Source: Oncomelania hupensis (taxonomy: Eukaryota; Mollusca; Gastropoda; Littorinimorpha; Pomatiopsidae). From it: a stretch of 64,000 nt of DNA. The stretch covers positions 68,399,567 to 68,463,566 of the forward strand of contig CM072515.1 in NCBI GenBank assembly GCA_036898135.1, given 5' to 3'. The position numbers were made by a program, and so were the translations under genes. The notes beneath the pieces were generated by a model, which searched no databases, was not told the DNA's origin, and was given only the letters and a program-made list of their open reading frames with translations. This document shows, in pieces, positions 60,876 through 64,000 of this stretch. How positions within the stretch are numbered: the stretch's first letter is position 1; each line of letters starts with the position of its first letter.

Positions 60876-63838
60876 CCTATCCCTATCCTATCCTGTCCCA
60901 TAACCCGAAGGTCGTAGGGGCACCACAGATGATCGCTTAACCAGCATACTCCATCTTTCTCTGTCCTCAGCAGCCCTCATGGCTTCGCTCAGTGTCAAAC
61001 CAGTCCATTCTCGAATGTTGTCCTCCCACCTCTTTTTCGGTCTCCCCCTTCTTCTACCTCCTTGCACTGTGCCTTGCAGAATGGTCTTTGCAAGGCCTGA
61101 TGATCTGGTGACGTGGCCATACCATCGGAGTTTCCGTTTCTTCACCACTGTGAGCAGGTCATCGTGTTGTCCAATGGCTTGTGTGATGGTCTGTCGGACT
61201 TCAACGTTGGTGATGTGTTGGGTATAGGAAATGCACAGAAGTCTTCTGTAGCACCTCATCTCCATGCTTTGTATTCTTCGTTGGAGATCTGCTGTGAGGG
61301 TCCATGCTTCGCAAGCATATAGGAAGATGGAGATGACCAGAGAGCGCAGCAGTCTTACTTTGGAATGTAGACTGATGGTTCTGTCTTTCCAAATGGGCTT
61401 CAACCTTGTCAGGGCAGCAGTTGTTTGTGCGATCCTGGAGAGGACTTCCTGTCGAGACCCATTGTCTGACACAATGGCTCCTAAATATTTGAAGCTGTGC
61501 ACTGTGTTGAGGGATTGGCCTTGTACTTTGATGTCCGTGTTGATGCCATTGGTGTTGTTGGTCATCATTTTGGTCTTCTCTGCACTTATTTCCATTCCAT
61601 AAGCTCTGGAGGTGGTGTCAAGCCTCTGTACAAGCTGTTCAAGTTCTTGTTCCTCTCCAGCCAATCCATCAATATCATCCGCAAAACGAAGATTGGAGAT
61701 TGCTCTGCCCCCTATGCTGACTGTGCCTTCGTGATCTGCAAGAGCATCTGACATGATGCGCTCTAGGAAGATGTTGAAGAGTGTTGGGGAGAGTAGGCAT
61801 CCTTGACGCACACCGATTGTTGTTCTGAACCAGTTCCCGATGACGCTGTTATGGAGGACTGCACTGGTAGCCTTGTCATACAGGCTTTTGATGACTTCTA
61901 TAATTTTAGGGCTGATGTTGTACACTTTCATGGTTGCCCATAGAGCTGCATGCCAGACTCGGTCAAATGCCTTCTTGAAGTCTATGAACACATGATATAG
62001 ATGTTGTTGGTGCTGTAGGTATTTCTCACAGATTATTCTGAGGTTGAAAATCTGTTCAGTGGTACTTCGCCCTGCCATGAATCCTGCTTGTTCTTCAGCT
62101 ATGATTTGTTCAGCTTGTGGTTTCAACCTGTTGAGTATTATTTTCAGGAGGACCTTGCTGGGATGGCTGATGAGGCTGATGGTGCGGTAATTTTCACACT
62201 CCTGAAGGTTACCTTTTTTGGGAAGAGTGATGACAAGCGACTGGGTCCATGGTGTAGGCCATTCCCCACTCTGCCAGATCTTGTTACAGATAATGGTGAG
62301 AGCATCAGTCATCGCTTCTCCTCCTGCTTGTAGCAGTTCCGCTGGTATGTTGTCCACTCCCGCTGACTTCCCTTTCTTCAGCGATTGCACTGCTGCCTCA
62401 ACTTCTTCCCGGAGAATTGGGAGGATTTCTTCTTCTTCTCTGCTCTCGGGACATGCTAGAACTGATGGGTCTCCATTTGGTGTATGGTTGTAAAGGTCAG
62501 AGCAGTACTCTGTCCATCTGTCCAAGACTTCTTGTTCTTCTGTAAGGCGAATGCCAGACTTGCTTTGGATAGTGGAGACTTTGGGCTGTTTAACACTTGT
62601 CAGCCGCTTCACAGTCTGGTAGGCCTTCTTGCTGTTGTTCTTGTTCAGATTGTTCTCTATTTCCTGGCATTGATCTTCTATCCAGTTCTCCTTTGCTGTG
62701 CGCATGCCTTTTCGGATCTCATTGTTGATTTTTCGGTAGACATCAGCTCCCTGTGAGGTGTTCTTTTTCTTTTTTAACTCTCTTCGTTTATCACACAGAT
62801 CCAAAAGTTCAGGTGTGATCCACGGCTTCTTCTTTGGTCGGTGCTTGCCAAGGATCTCAGTGGCGGCATCTGTTACAGCTGAGTTGAAGGTATTGGTCAT
62901 GGTGTTGACATCTACTTCGCCTGCCCCAAAAATAAGCAGTGGTGCAAATTTCCCTCCAATTGTGGCCTGAAATATTTTTGCCACCTCCGGGTCTTGCAGT
63001 TTGTCCAGGTCGAACTTCAGCCTAGTGCACTTTGCTGTATTTACTCTCTTCAAATGGAGCCGGAAAGACATCATCACGAGATCGTGGTCACTTCCAATGT
63101 CTGCTCCTGGAAAAGTGCGTGTCCTGCCAATGTTGATGCTTGATCTGAAGCGTTTCTTGACCATGATGTAGTCGATCTGGTTGTGATGTTCCCCGCCGGG
63201 ACTGTGCCATGTCCATCGTCTGGATTTTTTGTGGAGACCAAGCGTGTTTGCCAGTACCAGATTGTTGTATCTGGCAAACTCCAATAGCCTCAAACCCCTG
63301 TCATTTGTCTCGTTGTTGCAGTGGGGTCCGCATGTGTCTCCCCAGTTGTGGTGCGCATCTTGGCCAACCTTGGCATTCCAGTCGCCTTGCACTATGACTA
63401 TGTCCTTCTTCGGCACTTGGTCAAGGGCCGCCTGTATATTTTCATAAAAATCCTCCACTTCGCTGTCTTCATAGTCTGATGTTGGAGCATAGGCCTGGAT
63501 GATGGTAATGTTGAAAGGGGTTGCTCTCAGACGGATGGTAATGAGTCTACTGGAGACTGGGCGGCAACCCATGACAGTGGCTAGAATGTTCTTGTGGACC
63601 AAGAATCCAACGCCGTGTTCGTGCCTGTCATCTCTACCGCTGAAATAGAGCTTGTGGCCTTTGTCAGTCGTTGTTTCACCTAGGCCTTTCCAGCGCAGTT
63701 CGCTGATACCTAGAACGTTCCATCGATAGTGGTCCAGCTCGTGGGCCAGTTCTTCTAATTTTCCTTCCGCAGATAGGGTCCTGACATTCCAGGTTCCTAT
63801 GACGATGTTGTTTCTCGTGCGGATCTTGCTAATTGCGT
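60876..63838 (-). mobile_element. LINE family L, copy L10, lacking only the 5' UTR
   Basis: Inserted into LINE R with a 12-bp duplication GATTCTGTTATT (60864-60875 and 63978-63989). The 3' tail is (GGATA)n-like on the minus strand (60876-60900). The 5' end is truncated just at the start of the endonuclease coding region. Coding capacity is intact. Confidence 0.9.
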
Positions 63839-63857
63839 GTGTTGATTTTCTTAACAA
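60888..63857 (-). CDS. LINE L ORF: AP-type endonuclease plus reverse transcriptase (989 codons, intact)
   Basis: Endonuclease: WNVR (23-26, Asn), SELRW (E53), YAP (123-125), GDWNAKVG (158-165), and the C-terminal SDHD (256-259). Linker ~270-490. RT: TLPKKGN (~544-550), FIDFKKAFDRVW (D626), GVRQGCLLSP (682-691), RFADDID (D727, D728). The C-terminal tail has GGRRRGRPKKRWEDNIREWT (~933-952), typical of RTE-like/CFDP2-related LINEs; clade assignment is inference. The first ~8 residues (MLRKSTHA) come from the inverted target piece, so the natural start is missing. It cleaves target DNA and copies RNA by target-primed reverse transcription (family knowledge). Confidence 0.92.
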   Translation of the reverse strand: MLRKSTHAISKIRTRNNIVIGTWNVRTLSAEGKLEELAHELDHYRWNVLGISELRWKGLGETTTDKGHKLYFSGRDDRHEHGVGFLVHKNILATVMGCRPVSSRLITIRLRATPFNITIIQAYAPTSDYEDSEVEDFYENIQAALDQVPKKDIVIVQGDWNAKVGQDAHHNWGDTCGPHCNNETNDRGLRLLEFARYNNLVLANTLGLHKKSRRWTWHSPGGEHHNQIDYIMVKKRFRSSINIGRTRTFPGADIGSDHDLVMMSFRLHLKRVNTAKCTRLKFDLDKLQDPEVAKIFQATIGGKFAPLLIFGAGEVDVNTMTNTFNSAVTDAATEILGKHRPKKKPWITPELLDLCDKRRELKKKKNTSQGADVYRKINNEIRKGMRTAKENWIEDQCQEIENNLNKNNSKKAYQTVKRLTSVKQPKVSTIQSKSGIRLTEEQEVLDRWTEYCSDLYNHTPNGDPSVLACPESREEEEILPILREEVEAAVQSLKKGKSAGVDNIPAELLQAGGEAMTDALTIICNKIWQSGEWPTPWTQSLVITLPKKGNLQECENYRTISLISHPSKVLLKIILNRLKPQAEQIIAEEQAGFMAGRSTTEQIFNLRIICEKYLQHQQHLYHVFIDFKKAFDRVWHAALWATMKVYNISPKIIEVIKSLYDKATSAVLHNSVIGNWFRTTIGVRQGCLLSPTLFNIFLERIMSDALADHEGTVSIGGRAISNLRFADDIDGLAGEEQELEQLVQRLDTTSRAYGMEISAEKTKMMTNNTNGINTDIKVQGQSLNTVHSFKYLGAIVSDNGSRQEVLSRIAQTTAALTRLKPIWKDRTISLHSKVRLLRSLVISIFLYACEAWTLTADLQRRIQSMEMRCYRRLLCISYTQHITNVEVRQTITQAIGQHDDLLTVVKKRKLRWYGHVTRSSGLAKTILQGTVQGGRRRGRPKKRWEDNIREWTGLTLSEAMRAAEDRERWSMLVKRSSVVPLRPSGYGTG

Positions 63858-63965
63858 TACTTTCAGTGTTTTGTCTCCCAGAGAGAGAATTATCTAAGAC
63901 TACGCCTAAATACTTAAAATATTCCACACGTTCTACTACTTTTCCCTTAATAATAACAGAATCTT
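63839..63965 (-). repeat. Inverted copy of LINE R sequence at the 5' junction of L10
   Basis: The minus strand reads DSVIIKGKVVERVEYFKYLG + VVLDNSL, then (frameshifted) TESIVKKIN, which is the continuation expected of LINE R after PDSVI. The last 25 bp (63941-63965) are the exact inverse of 63976-64000, with a 10-bp loop. Confidence 0.85.
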
Positions 63966-64000
63966 GCTAATTTGTAAGATTCTGTTATTATTAAGGGAAA

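Noticed and set aside
61264..63447. Plus-strand ORFs over 60888-63857 and similar ORFs opposite L2, L5, L7, L8
   Set aside because: They are antisense shadows of the LINE ORF. The same peptides (LCILRCRSAVRVHVSQAYRK and similar) recur opposite every LINE L copy.

Overview
This is eukaryotic, metazoan DNA dominated by retrotransposons and simple repeats, with one recognisable host gene. The spliceosomal GABA-B-type receptor, the TTAGGG-type interstitial repeat, tRNA- and 5S-headed SINEs and the LINE/Ty3 mixture fit an invertebrate, most likely a lophotrochozoan such as a marine mollusc. That placement is inference from general character, not from a diagnostic gene.

Host gene: on the minus strand, 12 exons between 56038 and 28729 encode 543 codons in one continuous frame: the distal half of a Venus-flytrap domain and all seven transmembrane helices of a class C GPCR related to GABA-B receptor subunits. 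The 5' exons (signal peptide, first lobe) lie beyond the visible exons. The C-terminal tail after TM7 was not found. Introns are packed with LINEs, SINEs, LTRs, minisatellites and long microsatellites.

Left third (1-28 kb): 3' end of a Ty3-type element whose pol ends with RNase H, plus its 1.5-kb LTR (family A); a 5'-complete LINE (family L) split by a 5.3-kb composite of two opposed, deleted Ty3/gypsy elements (family C); several further L copies, tRNA SINEs, a short hairpin-ended retroposon, a broken SWIM-domain gene piece and a Harbinger transposase relic.

Middle (28-46 kb): a solo LTR of family A carries a very young Ty3-type element (family B, 32178-37779). Both insertions have perfect 5-bp target duplications. 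Element B has near-identical LTRs and a 1190-codon gag-protease-integrase ORF, but only scrambled RT remnants and no RNase H. Its leader holds five perfect three-unit heat-shock elements. Further right are a CR1 LINE split by a 710-bp DNA transposon and a diverged B-type LTR.

Right (46-64 kb): a nearly full L LINE (47.3-50.6 kb) with an insertion, a 23-bp minisatellite, a telomere-like tract, long TA/AAT/TAC arrays, a foldback element, a Tigger relic inside a foldback MITE, and a LINE nest (L9, a second LINE R, and L10 with an intact 989-codon EN-RT ORF). At the 5' end of L10 there is an inverted piece of its own target, visible as a perfect 25-bp palindrome at the window edge.

No CRISPR, operon or bacterial-type system is present. 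Boundaries given without a target-site duplication are approximate.
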